NCBI RefSeq assembly: GCF_016082275.1
Contig: NZ_MOWM01000071.1
Location: forward strand, 1 to 35,130
DNA from: Variovorax sp. E3
GTDB taxonomy: Bacteria; Pseudomonadota; Gammaproteobacteria; Burkholderiales; Burkholderiaceae_C
Direction of reading: 5' to 3'
DNA length: 35,130 nucleotides
Shown here: piece by piece, positions 35,089 through 35,130 of the stretch
Layout: each line of letters starts with the position of its first letter
Numbering within the stretch: the first letter of the stretch is position 1
Made by a program: the position numbers and the translations under genes
The notes under the pieces: model-generated
Told to the model about the DNA's origin: nothing
What the model saw: the letters and a program-made list of their open reading frames with translations, nothing else
Database searches by the model: none

Positions 35089-35130
35089 CTGGGATGGGGG
35101 CGCGCACCCAACGAAGCGCTGGCGACAGGG

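Noticed and set aside
1..35130. CRISPR arrays, tRNA or rRNA genes, insertion sequences, prophage or attachment sites
   Set aside because: No regularly spaced repeats, transposase or integrase motifs, or RNA gene signatures were seen on either strand.

Overview
The window is very GC-rich, gene-dense DNA with few and short intergenic gaps (none above about 200 bp). The gene families, the ECF/FecR/TonB siderophore logic and the intergenic CCCCCCGAGGGGG-type hairpins point to a betaproteobacterium of the Comamonadaceae, most likely Variovorax or a close relative. This is inferred from by-eye family recognition only; no database was searched.

Region 1 (1-15.7 kb) is the distal half of a hydroxamate siderophore locus. 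On the plus strand the tail of an NRPS (partial C, then A, PCP, E and stop) ends at a strong bidirectional terminator. On the minus strand, in transcription order, follow a FhuF-type ferric reductase, an esterase-acetyltransferase fusion, an ornithine/lysine N-monooxygenase, a FecI-type sigma factor behind a near-ideal Fur box, a FecR anti-sigma and an STN-containing TonB receptor. Divergently on the plus strand lie a 79-residue DUF4880-like protein, a PvdE-type ABC exporter and an atypical Fur-family regulator. Four promoters with the identical architecture CTAAAC-N16-CGTC sit inside 1.3 kb and precede fhuF, the esterase-acetyltransferase gene, the 79-residue gene and the exporter. This is an OrbS/PvdS-like iron-starvation sigma regulon read directly from sequence.

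Region 2 (15.7-18.1 kb) holds a siderophore-interacting protein (cytoplasmic ferri-siderophore reductase) and a convergent TetR-class repressor. Both are preceded by the same tetO-like palindrome. A Nu-class glutathione S-transferase follows.

Region 3 (18.1-26.0 kb) looks like a catabolic or lipid-modifying island. TetR, LLM-type flavin oxidoreductase and GST genes lie on the minus strand. Divergent to them is an SDR / saccharopine-dehydrogenase-like reductase / acyl-CoA synthetase operon whose promoter carries twin TTGAC-N4-GTCAA operators. A second acyl-CoA synthetase and an outer-membrane barrel gene follow on the minus strand. The substrate cannot be told from sequence.

Region 4 (26.2-35.1 kb) is mostly housekeeping: a triheme plus diheme cytochrome c pair, a DUF1345 membrane protein, an EamA transporter, alkylation repair (Ogt and an Ada-AraC-AlkA fusion), phosphomannomutase and KDO transferase (waaA).

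An important caveat: nine otherwise intact genes are broken by eleven frameshifts. Each is repaired by adding one base in a G/C-rich stretch, and every repaired length is a whole number of codons. This points to consensus deletion errors rather than eleven real mutations. The affected genes are annotated as single CDS with the shift noted.
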